Below are positions 54,089 through 64,000 of a stretch of 64,000 bases of DNA, in pieces (the first letter of the stretch is position 1; each line of letters begins with the position of its first letter). Both the position numbers and the translations under genes were made by a program. The notes under the pieces were generated by a model. The model was not told where the DNA came from. It saw only the letters and a list, made by a program, of their open reading frames with translations, and ran no database searches. The DNA is from Frigidibacter sp. ROC022 (GTDB lineage Bacteria; Pseudomonadota; Alphaproteobacteria; Rhodobacterales; Rhodobacteraceae): assembly GCF_024723735.1 (NCBI RefSeq), contig NZ_JANQDU010000001.1, positions 1,054,001-1,118,000 of the forward strand, given 5' to 3'.

Positions 54089-55483
54089 TCATCTCTTCCG
54101 TTCCGGCGCGACGGCGACGAGAAGCAGCCCGCCCGCTGCCAGGGCCGAGGCCGCGCCAAGCCAGGGCCAGAGGCCGGGCAGGATCGAGAACAGGAACAGA
54201 TAGTCCTGCATGGCGGCCCACAGCGGCCAGCCGAGCAGGGCGGCGGCAATCCCGCCTGCCGCGATCCGCGCCGGGCGGGAGCGGGGGCGCCGCGCCAGCC
54301 ACAGGGCCGCAAGCGCCAGCCCCAGCAACGCCCCGATGCCGATACGCGCTGCAGTCTCTGCCCAGAGCACCCGCGTCATGCCCACAGGCGCCACGCCCAG
54401 GCTGTCGGACCAGTCGCGCAGCACCGCGGCGAACAGCGGCCAGGCGCGCTGGCTGTTGGAGAGGATCACGATGCCGTCGCCGGTCTGCGGCACGATGTGC
54501 ATGTGGCTCATCCAGCCAAAGCCCTGCCCGCCATGCCAGACCGCCGCGCGCCCGTCCGAGAGCGTCTCGGTGAAATGTCCCAGCCCGTAGCCCTGTGTGA
54601 CCAGGCCGAACAACCCGCCGACCGGGACCGCGGGCCGATGCAGTTCGGCGACGGCTTCATGCGACAGCAAATCCTGATCGGCGCCCTGCATCCCGGCGGC
54701 AGCGAAACGCGCGATATCCGCCGCGGTGGCCATCATCCCGCCCGAGGCCCGCCCGGGATAGAGATAGGGCGCCACGGGCCGCCCGCGCAGGTCGTGGCCC
54801 ACGGGCATCCCGGCCCCGGTCCAGTCGAAACTGGCCCGCTCCATGCCGAGCGGGCGCATCACCTCGCGCGCCATCAGGGTGCCGAAATCCTCGCCCGTGC
54901 AATCCTCGATCACCAGTTCGGCCAGGTTGTAGCCGGTGTCCGAATAGGCAAAGCCCGCCCCCGGTGCGGCGATCATGGCGAAGTCCGCGGCCATGTGCTC
55001 CGGCAGGGTCGGCCGGGGTGCCTCGGGGGCATAGCGCGCCGCATAGTCGCCCAGGCCGATCCCCGCGGTCTGCTGCAACAGTTGCCGCAGGGTGAAGGGC
55101 GCGGTGCCCTCGGGCGGTTGCCAGCGTTTCAGGCAGTCCGTCACCGGCGCATCGAGGTCCAGCCGCCCGCCTTCGGCCAGTTGCATCGCACCCCAGGCGG
55201 TGACCGGTTTCGAGATGGATTCCACCCGGAACAGCGCGTCGGTTGTCATCGAGAGGCCGCGGGCCGGATCGGCCAGACCGAAGGCGCCGGTCCAGACCGG
55301 CACGCCGTCTTCGATCAGCACGACCACCGCGCCTGCCACCTGGTCCGAAATCAGCCGCTGCTCGATGGTCCGCGTCAGTTGCCGGGCCAGGGACGGGTCC
55401 TCTGCCAGCGCCGGCGGGGCCAGCATGGCAAGGCCCGGGAACAAGGCCGCCCATAGGTGCTTGCATGCGGTCTTCAACGTCAT
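54089..55483 (-). CDS. Class-C beta-lactamase-fold serine hydrolase with membrane tail
   Basis: A 464-residue exported protein. Signal peptide MTLKTACKHLWAALFPGLAM...ALA is followed by a penicillin-binding-type hydrolase domain. Ser and Lys lie in RVESISKPVTAW (SxxK), Tyr in FAYSDTGYN (YxN-like) and VWHGGQGFGW is the KTG-equivalent HxG. Three helices close the protein (residues about 375-460), anchoring it in the membrane. The substrate may be a peptide, ester or muropeptide. ATG 55483 overlaps a short upstream ORF by ATGA. Confidence 0.88.
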   Translation of the reverse strand: MTLKTACKHLWAALFPGLAMLAPPALAEDPSLARQLTRTIEQRLISDQVAGAVVVLIEDGVPVWTGAFGLADPARGLSMTTDALFRVESISKPVTAWGAMQLAEGGRLDLDAPVTDCLKRWQPPEGTAPFTLRQLLQQTAGIGLGDYAARYAPEAPRPTLPEHMAADFAMIAAPGAGFAYSDTGYNLAELVIEDCTGEDFGTLMAREVMRPLGMERASFDWTGAGMPVGHDLRGRPVAPYLYPGRASGGMMATAADIARFAAAGMQGADQDLLSHEAVAELHRPAVPVGGLFGLVTQGYGLGHFTETLSDGRAAVWHGGQGFGWMSHMHIVPQTGDGIVILSNSQRAWPLFAAVLRDWSDSLGVAPVGMTRVLWAETAARIGIGALLGLALAALWLARRPRSRPARIAAGGIAAALLGWPLWAAMQDYLFLFSILPGLWPWLGAASALAAGGLLLVAVAPERKR

Positions 55484-55635
55484 TGCGCCGCCCCGCCCAG
55501 GCCATGGACCCGCCTTGTCGTGGGTGGCAGAGCGGCAGCGGGCCAGAGAGGATGGGTGCCGCCGATCGCTCGGAACCACGCGACCACGCCGGTCGGCACG
55601 GTGGGGAGGCTTGACGCATTGGAGAAGCGTGACAT
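55480..55635 (-). CDS. Possible 51-codon ORF coupled to the serine hydrolase
   Basis: ATG 55635, with GGAG about eight bases upstream, opens 51 codons (MSRFSNASSLPTVPT...) whose stop overlaps the serine hydrolase start by ATGA. Coupling and the Shine-Dalgarno sequence suggest it may be translated. The protein has no recognisable domain. Confidence 0.3.
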   Translation of the reverse strand: MSRFSNASSLPTVPTGVVAWFRAIGGTHPLWPAAALPPTTRRVHGLGGAAQ

Positions 55636-55837
55636 GGGGGCGCTCCGAATTCTGTGACGAGCCAGGCCACCATCCGGGGTCGTCCCTCTGTCTTCCATGA
55701 TCCTGGTCAAAGGCGGGCCGGCGTTGTTTGCCGTATCCCGATGAGTTCGGCAGCGGAGTCGGTCCGAACGGCCGGAACCTTGCCCTTGCGGGACATCCCC
55801 GGCACCAGCGGGGCGCGGGCCGGTCAGGGCGACGGGG
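55484..55837. other. Gene-poor stretch of 354 bases
   Basis: Apart from the short ORF at 55480-55635, I see no gene between the serine hydrolase start and the B3/B4-domain stop. The promoter of the hydrolase should be in 55636-55837. Confidence 0.35.
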
Positions 55838-56548
55838 TCAGTGGATCGAGGACAGCGCCAGGCCCGACGGGTTCGCCGCGTCGAACTGCAGGACCGAGAC
55901 CGTCAGATCGGGGGACAGGCGGCGGAGTCCGTCGGTCAGGGCCTGCCCGGCCTGAAGCAGGGACGTCTGAGGCATGGGATCGAGACGCTCCAGGACAAAC
56001 CACATGTCGCGGGAGTCCTCGGTGATCTGGGTGCGCGGACCCTGGCGCCAGTTCCAGCGCCGGCAGGTGACGCCGGCGTCGTCGCGCCAGATGACCTCGC
56101 CGGGGTCCGGGGTCTCGACCACGGGCCGGCCGTCCGCGGTCGTGTGAAAGGGCTCCTGACCGCTGGCGCGGCAGAGCCGTGGCCGGCCGTCGTAGCTTTC
56201 GGCGTCCTCCCCGCCGACCGGGATGGCGAATTCCAGGCTGATGGCGTTGTAGATGTCCACCACCGCATTCAGCGCCCGCATCCGGCCGTCTTTCCGGGCG
56301 CGCTTGCGCAGCGCTTCGGCGGAACAGGGGGTGCGCTTGGGCTTGGCTCCGAAGGCCCGATAGGCGTCGCGCCAGGCGTCGAGATGCGCGTCGGCCCAGG
56401 GCGCTTCATCCAGCCCGGCGACGGACCGCGCCAGAAGCGCCTCGCTTGCGTCATCGCTCGGGCCGTTGCGTGCCCCTCGGACGGACAGGCTGATGGCGAC
56501 GAAATCGGGGCGCAGCGTGAAGATTTCGGGGGCGATGATCGGGTGCAT
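55838..56548 (-). CDS. B3/B4 tRNA-binding-domain protein
   Basis: A 236-residue protein made of the B3/B4 domain of the phenylalanyl-tRNA synthetase beta chain, without the rest of the synthetase. SVAGLDEAPWADAHLDAWRDAYRAFGAKPKRTPCSAEALRKRA, LNAVVDIYNAISLEFAIPVGGED and WNWRQGPRTQITEDSR are typical. Such free-standing proteins may edit mischarged tRNA or act in an unknown way. ATG 56548 starts MHPIIAPEIF; the longer frame adds unrelated residues. Confidence 0.85.
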   Translation of the reverse strand: MHPIIAPEIFTLRPDFVAISLSVRGARNGPSDDASEALLARSVAGLDEAPWADAHLDAWRDAYRAFGAKPKRTPCSAEALRKRARKDGRMRALNAVVDIYNAISLEFAIPVGGEDAESYDGRPRLCRASGQEPFHTTADGRPVVETPDPGEVIWRDDAGVTCRRWNWRQGPRTQITEDSRDMWFVLERLDPMPQTSLLQAGQALTDGLRRLSPDLTVSVLQFDAANPSGLALSSIH

Positions 56549-56720
56549 GTGCTTCTGACCTTCGGCGGGCTGGCTGGGCAATCTGGTCCCGGATCTTCGG
56601 GCCGGGCCCCTGGCGGACGGGATCGGGTATGAAGCGCCTGGCACCCGAAGTCCAGAATCTGCCGATGGGGGCGGGCGGCAGACAACGGCGCATGATCCGG
56701 CGCGGCGCCTGGACGCCGGG

Positions 56721-57413
56721 CTAATCCCAGACGTCGAACATGGCCCGCGCGACATAGTCCAGGTGCCGGGTCATCGCCGCCCGGGCGCCGTCGCTGTCCC
56801 TTGCCAGAATGGCCCGGGAGATCGCCTGGTGGTCCCGCAGGATCTGCTCGCGAACCTCGGCGATACCGGCCAGATGCTCGTGGAACCGCTTGTCGACCTC
56901 CTGCGACCGCATGTTCCAGAGAAACTCGAGCTGCTCGCGCAGGACCTCGTTCTTGCAGGCCTCGGCGATGGTCAGGTGCAGGGCACGGTCGTTCCGGGCG
57001 CTCCAGCTTCCGTGGCGCGTTTCGTCTTCCATGCTGGCCAGCACGGTTTCGAGCCGCTGCAGTTCGCCGGGCTCGATATGCGCCGCGGCAAGCGCCGCGG
57101 CCTCGGGCTCCAGCAGCCGTCGCACGGCCATCACCTCGATGGGCGAGGCGTCATGTTCGGTGAGGGCCTGCGGCTGCCGGGATTCGGCGCGCACGAAGGC
57201 GCCGACGCCGACGCGGACTTCCACAAGGCCGGCCACCTCCAGCGCGATCAGCGCCTCGCGGACCGTCGGCCGGGAAACGCCCAGGCTCTGGGCCAGGTCG
57301 CGTTCCGAGGGCAGTTGCCGTCCCGGCTGCGCCTCGCCGGACAGGATCTTCTCGCGGATCTGGTCCGCGATCTGGATGTAGAGTTTTCGGTTCGTGACAG
57401 CCTGAAGCTTCAT
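56721..57413 (-). CDS. GntR/FadR-family regulator of the sugar-acid operon
   Basis: A 230-residue regulator. The winged helix has LYIQIADQIREKILSGEAQPGRQLPSERDLAQSLGVSRPTVREALIALEVAGLVEVRVGVGAFV. An FCD effector domain follows (LLEPEAAALAA, NDRALHLTIAEACKNEVL, HQAISRAILARDSDGARAAMTRHL) with the metal-binding Asp/His residues of this class. FCD domains often sense sugar acids. It diverges from the SDR/ABC/fuconate operon and is its likely repressor. Confidence 0.92.
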   Translation of the reverse strand: MKLQAVTNRKLYIQIADQIREKILSGEAQPGRQLPSERDLAQSLGVSRPTVREALIALEVAGLVEVRVGVGAFVRAESRQPQALTEHDASPIEVMAVRRLLEPEAAALAAAHIEPGELQRLETVLASMEDETRHGSWSARNDRALHLTIAEACKNEVLREQLEFLWNMRSQEVDKRFHEHLAGIAEVREQILRDHQAISRAILARDSDGARAAMTRHLDYVARAMFDVWD

Positions 57414-57480
57414 CGGATCCCTCGCACAGCGTTCAATCCGTCGCGCAGGGCCGTTCGGATTGCCAACTTGCCGGAGAATA

Positions 57481-57507
57481 CAACTGGTCAGGCCACTTGA
57501 CAACCTG
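57481..57507. promoter_or_regulatory. Candidate GntR operator and -35 element
   Basis: CAACTGGTCAGG (57481-57492) and CTTGACAACCTG (57496-57507) form an imperfect inverted repeat (8 of 12 positions) centred at 57494. It covers a perfect -35 box TTGACA (57497-57502). A matching -10 is weak. The position fits repression of the SDR operon by the divergent GntR protein. Confidence 0.4.
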
Positions 57508-57561
57508 GCAGCGGAGTCGCCAAAGATGGGCGAGGATTCGAGATGCTGGGGGAACCAATCC

Positions 57562-58305
57562 GTGCGACTGAGTGGCAAGAAGATTCTGATGACGGCAGCC
57601 GGGCAGGGGATGGGGCGCGCATCCGCGCTCGCCTGTGCCGCCGAGGGGGCGCAGGTCATCGCCACGGATCGCGATGCGGCGCTGCTTGACGGTCTTTCGG
57701 ATGCCGGGATCGAGACCGCGCAGCTCGACGTGACCGACCCGCAGGCGATCAAGGAGATCGCCCGGAAGGTCGGCCCGCTGGACGGCTTGTTCAACTGCGC
57801 CGGGATCGTGCATCACGGCACGATCCTCGACCTGTCGGACGACGCCTGGCAGGGCAGTCTGGATGTCAACGTGACCTCTGCCCTGCGCCTGACACGGGCC
57901 TGCCTTCCGGGCATGCTGGAACGCGCCGAAGAGACCGGGACGGCCTCCATCCTGAACATGGCGTCGATGGCCTCGTCGATCAAAGGTTTCGTCAACCGCG
58001 CCGCCTACGGCGCGACCAAGGCCGCGGTCATCGGCCTGACCAAGGCGGTCGCCGCCGATTTCGTCAAGCAGGGCCTGCGCTGCAACGCGCTGTGCCCCGG
58101 AACCGTGGACACGCCTTCGCTTCGCGGCCGGATCAAGGCGGCCCCCGATCCGGTTCAGGCCGAGAAGGATTTCGTCGCCCGGCAGCCGATGGGGCGGCTT
58201 GCGACGGTCGATGATATCACGCCGATGGTCATCTATCTGCTGGCGGATGAAAGCCGGTTCGTGACCGGTCAGGCGCTGCTGGTGGACGGCGGCGTGACCA
58301 TCTGA
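57562..58305 (+). CDS. SDR dehydrogenase, probable 2-keto-3-deoxy-L-fuconate dehydrogenase
   Basis: A 247-residue short-chain dehydrogenase. [14 protein letters not shown] is the NAD-binding glycine motif, [11 protein letters not shown] the NAG region, [24 protein letters not shown] the Ser-Tyr-Lys catalytic set, and PGTVDTPSL follows. The neighbours (fuconate dehydratase, diketo-acid hydrolase) point to oxidation of 2-keto-3-deoxy-L-fuconate. GTG 57562 with GGGGGA upstream is preferred; ATG 57526 is possible. First gene of the operon. Confidence 0.85.
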   Translation: MRLSGKKILMTAAGQGMGRASALACAAEGAQVIATDRDAALLDGLSDAGIETAQLDVTDPQAIKEIARKVGPLDGLFNCAGIVHHGTILDLSDDAWQGSLDVNVTSALRLTRACLPGMLERAEETGTASILNMASMASSIKGFVNRAAYGATKAAVIGLTKAVAADFVKQGLRCNALCPGTVDTPSLRGRIKAAPDPVQAEKDFVARQPMGRLATVDDITPMVIYLLADESRFVTGQALLVDGGVTI

Positions 58306-58333
58306 CAGCGTCCGGGAGGGGGAGGAGGCCATC

Positions 58334-59844
<1,511 letters not shown>

Positions 59845-59848
<4 letters not shown>

Positions 59849-60843
59849 CGGCCTCTAAAACGGACTCCAGTGCAAGGAACGGCCGCCGAGGGGCGACCCA
59901 GCAGAAGCTTCTGGCCTTTGCCAGCCTGATCGTCCTGGTGATCGGCTTCTCGGTTGCCAATTCGAACTTCATGCAGGTCTCCAACCTGCTGGCGATCCTT
60001 CAGGCGGCCTCGGTCAACGGCGTTCTGGCGATCGGCGTGACCCTGATCATCATCACCGGCGGCATCGACCTGTCGATCGGCACGCTGATGACCTTCTGCG
60101 CGGTGATGACCGGCGTGGTGCTGACCTGGCTGGGCGCGCCGCTGATCGTCGGCGTGGTGACGGCCATCGGCACCGGGGCGCTGTCGGGGCTGATCTCGGG
60201 CAGCCTGGTCGCGAAGATGAAGATCCCGCCCTTCATCGCGACGCTGGGCATGATGCTCATTCTCAAGGGCCTGTCGCTGATCGTGACGGGAACGCGGCCG
60301 ATCTACTTCAACGACACGCCCGGCTTCGACCAGATCTCGCGCGGGTCCCTGGTGGGCTGGGTGGTTCCCGCCTTCCCGGTGCCGAACGGGGTTCTCATCC
60401 TCTTCGTGATTGCCGGGCTGGTGTCCTGGGTGCTGTCGCGGACCGTGCTCGGGCGCTACACCTTCGCCCTGGGATCGAACGAAGAGGCGGTCCGGCTCTC
60501 GGGGGTCAACGCCGATGCCTGGAAAATGGCGATCTATGCCGTCGCGGGCGCCATCGTCGGGGTCGGCGGGCTGCTCATCGCAAGCCGCCTGAATTCCGCG
60601 CAACCGGCGCTCGGCCTCGGCTACGAGCTCGAGGCCATCGCCGCGGTGGTGATCGGCGGCACCAGCCTGTCCGGCGGGCGCGGCACCATTCTCGGCACGC
60701 TGATCGGTGCGCTCATCATGGCCGTGCTGACCAACGGGCTGCGCGTCCTGTCGGTCGCCCCCGAATGGCAGACGGTCGTGACCGGCGCCATCATCATCGT
60801 CGCGGTCTATGCCGACCAGCTGCGCCGGCGTGCGCCCGGCTGA
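59845..60843 (+). CDS. Sugar ABC transporter, permease (RbsC type)
   Basis: A 332-residue permease with about nine or ten helices. [24 protein letters not shown] is the signature of the RbsC/XylH family. [37 protein letters not shown] is the ATPase-contact loop, and [21 protein letters not shown] follows. It overlaps the ATPase gene by ATGA. It probably forms a homodimer. Confidence 0.94.
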
Positions 60844-60906
60844 GCCGGCATGGTCCACCGAACCAAGGACGTGAACTTAACCAGTGAACCCAGAGGAGGA
60901 TACCAA

Positions 60907-61854
60907 ATGTTCACCAGAAGAACCCTGTTGGGCGCGGTTGCCGCGCTTGCCACGGCCGGTAGCGTGACCGGAGCATTCGCGCAGGATGAAATGTACATCC
61001 CGCTGATTTCCAAGGGCTTCCAGCACCAGTTCTGGCAAGCCGTGAACGCCGGCGCCCAGCAGGCGGCGGATGAGCTGGGGGTGCGGGTCACCTTCGAGGG
61101 GCCGGACAACGAATCCCAGGTCGACAAGCAGATGGACATGCTGGCCGCCGCGCTGGCCAACAAGCCCAAGGCGATCGGCTTTGCCGCGCTCGACAGCCAG
61201 GCCGCGATTCCGCTGCTCCGCCAGGCGCAGGAAGCCGGCATTCCGATCATCGCCTTCGACTCCGGCGTCGACAGCGACATCCCGGTGACCACGGCCTCGA
61301 CCGACAACGTGGCGGCGGCGGCTCTGGCGGCCGACAAGATGGCGGAACTGGTCGGCGGCAAGGGCAAGGTGGCCGTGGTCGCGCATGACCAGACCTCGCG
61401 GACCGGCGTCGATCGTCGCGACGGCTTCGTGAACCGGATGAAGGAGGCACATCCCGATATCGAGATCGTGGCCATCGAATACGGCGGCGGCGATCAGCTG
61501 AAGTCGACCGAGATCACCAAGGCGCTGCTGACCGCCAATCCCGACCTGGTCGGCATCTTCGGAACCAACGAAGGCTCGGCCATCGGCGTCGTGAACGGCG
61601 TGCGCGAGATGGGGACCAAGGGTCTCACCATCATCGGCTACGATTCCGGCAAGGCGCAGACCGACGCGATCCGCGAAGGCCTGATGGCCGGCGCGATCAC
61701 CCAGAACCCGGTCGGCATCGGCTATGAGACCGTGAAGGCGGCGGTCGCCGCGGCCAAGGGCGAATCCGTCCCGCCGTCGATCGATACCGGCTTCTACTGG
61801 TACGACGCGACCAATATCGACGATCCCGAAATCGCGGCCGTTCTCTACGACTGA
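60907..61854 (+). CDS. Sugar ABC transporter, periplasmic binding protein (RbsB type)
   Basis: A 315-residue family-2 binding protein. A signal peptide (FTRRTLLGAVAALATAG...FAQ) with a twin-arginine-like RRT start is followed by MYIPLISKGFQHQFWQAVNAGAQQAADELGV. QVDKQMDMLAAALANKPKAIGFAALDS, AFDSGVDSDI and GTNEGSAIGVVNGVRE follow. A strong ribosome-binding site (GAGGAGGA) precedes ATG 60907. It lies 63 bases after the permease. Confidence 0.94.
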   Translation: MFTRRTLLGAVAALATAGSVTGAFAQDEMYIPLISKGFQHQFWQAVNAGAQQAADELGVRVTFEGPDNESQVDKQMDMLAAALANKPKAIGFAALDSQAAIPLLRQAQEAGIPIIAFDSGVDSDIPVTTASTDNVAAAALAADKMAELVGGKGKVAVVAHDQTSRTGVDRRDGFVNRMKEAHPDIEIVAIEYGGGDQLKSTEITKALLTANPDLVGIFGTNEGSAIGVVNGVREMGTKGLTIIGYDSGKAQTDAIREGLMAGAITQNPVGIGYETVKAAVAAAKGESVPPSIDTGFYWYDATNIDDPEIAAVLYD

Positions 61855-61867
61855 TTGCGATTCCTTC

Positions 61868-61899
61868 TCCCCGGGGGCCGCGCCGCGGTGCCCCGGGGA
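61868..61899 (+). terminator. Intercistronic stem-loop after the binding-protein gene
   Basis: TCCCCGGGG (61868-61876) and CCCCGGGGA (61891-61899) form a 9-bp stem without a T-run. Such structures often stabilise or partly terminate transcripts behind abundant binding-protein genes, keeping downstream enzymes at lower levels. Confidence 0.5.
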
Positions 61900-61922
61900 C
61901 TTCCAGCGACAACGAGGCAACA

Positions 61923-62765
61923 ATGAAACTTCTGCGCTTTGGTCCCAAGGGCCAGGAAAAACCCGGTCTGCTCGACGCATCCGGCGCGATCCGCGATCTG
62001 TCGGCGGTGGTGGACGACATTTCCGGTGACGTCCTGACGCCCGGTTCCATGGCGCGGCTCTCCGAAATGAATGTGGACGACCTGCCGCTGGTGTCCGGCA
62101 ATCCCCGGATCGGTCCCTGCGTGGGCCATATCGGCAAGTTCATCTGCATCGGGCTCAACTACGCGGATCATGCGGCCGAGACCGGCGCGGAAATTCCCAC
62201 CGAGCCGGTTGTCTTCAACAAATGGACCTCGGCGGTCTGCGGTCCGGATGACGATGTCGAAATCCCCCGCGGTTCGAAGAAGACCGACTGGGAAGTGGAA
62301 CTGGGCGTCGTGATCGGCAAGCCGGGCCGCTACATCGACGAAGCCGACGCCCTGTCGCATGTTGCCGGCTACTGCGTCGTCAACGATGTCTCGGAACGCG
62401 AATGGCAGATCGAGCGTGGCGGAACCTGGGACAAGGGTAAGGGCTGCGACACCTTCGGCCCGATCGGCCCCTGGCTGGTCACACCCGACGAAGCCGGAGA
62501 CATCGGCAATCTGAAAATGTGGCTCGAGGTCGACGGGCATCGCTACCAGGACGGAAGCACCGCGACGATGATCTTCCAGGTGCCGAAGATCATCAGCTAC
62601 CTGTCGCAGTTCCTGTCGCTGCAGTCAGGCGACGTGATCTCGACCGGAACGCCGCCTGGGGTCGGGCTGGGGCAGAAGCCGCCTGTCTTCCTCAAGGGTG
62701 GCGAGACCATGCGCCTTGGCATCGAAGGGCTGGGCGAGCAGACCCAGAAGGTCGTGCGGGCATGA
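61923..62765 (+). CDS. FAH-family hydrolase, probable 2,4-diketo-3-deoxy-L-fuconate hydrolase
   Basis: A 280-residue fumarylacetoacetase-family enzyme. CIGLNYADHAAETGAEIP, the metal-binding Glu pair in DWEVELGVVIG, GYCVVNDVSEREWQIE and SGDVISTGTPPGVGLG are typical. In the non-phosphorylative L-fucose route the homologue splits 2,4-diketo-3-deoxy-L-fuconate into pyruvate and L-lactate. The neighbours support that role. The rhamnonate counterpart is an alternative. It overlaps the dehydratase gene by ATGA. Confidence 0.88.
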   Translation: MKLLRFGPKGQEKPGLLDASGAIRDLSAVVDDISGDVLTPGSMARLSEMNVDDLPLVSGNPRIGPCVGHIGKFICIGLNYADHAAETGAEIPTEPVVFNKWTSAVCGPDDDVEIPRGSKKTDWEVELGVVIGKPGRYIDEADALSHVAGYCVVNDVSEREWQIERGGTWDKGKGCDTFGPIGPWLVTPDEAGDIGNLKMWLEVDGHRYQDGSTATMIFQVPKIISYLSQFLSLQSGDVISTGTPPGVGLGQKPPVFLKGGETMRLGIEGLGEQTQKVVRA

Positions 62766-64000
62766 AGATCACCGGTCTTCGTACCATCGACCTGCGCTTC
62801 CCGACCTCGCAATCGCTGGATGGTTCGGACGCGATGAACCCCGATCCGGACTATTCCGCCGCCTATGTCATCCTCGAAACGGATGGACCCCATCAGGGCC
62901 ACGGGCTGACCTTCACCATCGGGCGCGGCAACGAGATCTGCGTCGCCGCGATCAATGCGCTGCGGCCGCTTCTGGTCGGGCTGGAACTGGACTGGATCGC
63001 CGAGGACATGGGCCGGTTCTGGCGCCATGTCACCGGCGACAGCCAGCTGCGCTGGATCGGCCCCGACAAGGGCGCGATCCATCTGGCCACCGGTGCCGTG
63101 GTCAATGCCGCCTGGGATCTGTGGGCCAAGGCCGAGGGCAAGCCGGTCTGGCAACTCGTCGCCGAGATGACCCCCGCCGAGATCGTGCGCTGCATCGACT
63201 TCCGCTATCTGACCGATTGCATCACGCCGGAATGGGCGCTCGATTTCCTGACCCGCGCCGCCGAGGGCAAGGCCGAGCGTCTGGCCAGCCTGAAGGCCGA
63301 GGGCTATCCCTGCTACACCACTTCGGCCGGCTGGCTCGGCTATGGCGACGAGAAACTGCGGCGCCTGTGCCGCGAGGCTGTGGATGCCGGGTTCAACCAC
63401 GTCAAGCTGAAGGTCGGCCGCGATCTGCAGGACGACATCCGGCGCCTGACCATCGCGCGGGACGAATGCGGCCCGGACGTCAACCTGATGATCGACGCCA
63501 ACCAGGTCTGGGAGGTCGATCAGGCCATCGACTGGGTGCGGCAACTGGCCTTCGCCAAGCCCTGGTTCATCGAGGAACCGACCAGCCCGGACGACGTGGA
63601 AGGGCATCGCAAGATCCGCGAGGCAGTGGCCCCGGTGCAGGTCGCGACCGGAGAGATGTGCCAGAACCGCATCCTGTTCAAGCAGTTCATCATGCGCGGC
63701 GCGGTGGATGTGGTGCAGATCGATTCCTGCCGACTCGGCGGCGTCAACGAAATCCTGGCGGTGATGCTGATGGCCGCGAAACACGGCCTGAAGGTCTGCC
63801 CGCATGCCGGCGGTGTCGGGCTGTGCGAATATGTGCAGCACCTGTCGATGATCGATTACCTCTGCATCGCCGGAACCCGCGAGGGGCGGGTGATCGAATA
63901 TGTCGATCATCTGCACGAGCATTTCGTCGATCCCTGCCGGATCGAGAATGCCGCCTACATGCCGCCGGAACGTCCCGGCTTCTCGATCGAGATGAAGCCG
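62762..64000 (+). CDS. L-fuconate dehydratase, 3' end cut by window
   Basis: 413 codons are visible of an enolase-superfamily acid-sugar dehydratase converting L-fuconate to 2-keto-3-deoxy-L-fuconate. RFPTSQSLDGSDAMNPDPDYSAAYV and FTIGRGNE are hallmark L-fuconate dehydratase sequences. The active site is visible: VKLKVG (Lys), MIDANQVW (Asp), WFIEEPTSPDD (Glu), VATGEMCQNR (Glu) and CPHAGGVGLCE (His). Roughly 20-30 residues are probably missing. It is translationally coupled to the hydrolase gene. Confidence 0.93.
   Translation, partial: MKITGLRTIDLRFPTSQSLDGSDAMNPDPDYSAAYVILETDGPHQGHGLTFTIGRGNEICVAAINALRPLLVGLELDWIAEDMGRFWRHVTGDSQLRWIGPDKGAIHLATGAVVNAAWDLWAKAEGKPVWQLVAEMTPAEIVRCIDFRYLTDCITPEWALDFLTRAAEGKAERLASLKAEGYPCYTTSAGWLGYGDEKLRRLCREAVDAGFNHVKLKVGRDLQDDIRRLTIARDECGPDVNLMIDANQVWEVDQAIDWVRQLAFAKPWFIEEPTSPDDVEGHRKIREAVAPVQVATGEMCQNRILFKQFIMRGAVDVVQIDSCRLGGVNEILAVMLMAAKHGLKVCPHAGGVGLCEYVQHLSMIDYLCIAGTREGRVIEYVDHLHEHFVDPCRIENAAYMPPERPGFSIEMKP

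Noticed and set aside
53652-54092. Minus-strand ORF starting with an ATGA overlap at the serine hydrolase stop
   Set aside because: No domain, Pro/Arg-rich composition and long antisense overlap with the CPBP gene; only the overlap at its start favours it.

Overview
The window is dense, GC-rich DNA of an alphaproteobacterium, most likely a member of the Rhodobacterales (Rhodobacteraceae/Paracoccaceae). Three things support this: the gene families (a eukaryote-type NADP isocitrate dehydrogenase, a Fur/Mur protein without the CxxC zinc site, and an IscR with no cluster-binding cysteines in front of a nifS-sufB-sufC-sufD-sufS operon), the frequent ATGA/GTGA start-stop overlaps, and an FNR-type box. 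I see no insertion sequence, integrase, phage gene, CRISPR array or rRNA operon. The only RNA gene found is tRNA-Arg(CCG) at 43701-43777. This is mainly chromosomal core, with catabolic modules at the right-hand end.

Layout. 1-4073: the tail of a hotdog thioesterase and a heterodimeric ABC exporter. 4090-5523: glutamate dehydrogenase. 5826-11534: two tandem copies of a three-gene cassette (a vWA/TadG-like protein and two TadE/F-like pseudopilins), separated by a strong terminator. 11555-13140: a small membrane protein and a pirin. 13141-14049: an AT-richer stretch with a staphylococcal-nuclease-like protein. 14050-24307: FAD-linked lactate/glycolate-type dehydrogenase, CLC chloride channel, enolase, EamA transporter, Fur/Mur, YihY, a Na+/H+ antiporter and the AMPylase SelO. 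24409-28828: GNAT, nucleoside hydrolase, iron-binding periplasmic protein, aldo/keto reductase and MazG. 28896-33835: outer-membrane beta-barrel protein, M20 amidohydrolase, a lysine-rich protein, NADP-isocitrate dehydrogenase, a small conserved protein and an alpha/beta hydrolase.

33873-43636 is the Fe-S assembly (suf) region: iscR, a class-I cysteine desulfurase, sufB, four inserted genes (two membrane proteins, YbjQ, FkbM methyltransferase), sufC, sufD, two YIP1-like membrane proteins and sufS. A sigma70-like promoter whose -10 element lies inside a perfect 15-bp palindrome precedes iscR and suggests autoregulation.

43954-51588 looks like one amino-acid-derivative module: amidase, M20 amidohydrolase, a polar-amino-acid ABC transporter (ATPase, permease, binding protein), a LysR regulator and a divergent cystathionine-lyase-type PLP enzyme. 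A 15-bp motif is shared by the promoter regions of the binding protein and the lyase. The M20 gene has no ordinary start codon in front of its conserved N-terminus. 52088-56548 holds a membrane M23-like protein, a CPBP protease-like protein, a class-C beta-lactamase-like hydrolase and a B3/B4-domain protein, preceded by a 499-bp gap with a perfect FNR box.

56721-64000 is a sugar-acid operon: a GntR regulator divergent from an SDR dehydrogenase, a ribose-type ABC transporter, a fumarylacetoacetase-family hydrolase and L-fuconate dehydratase (cut by the window edge). Together these fit the non-phosphorylative route from L-fuconate to pyruvate and lactate.
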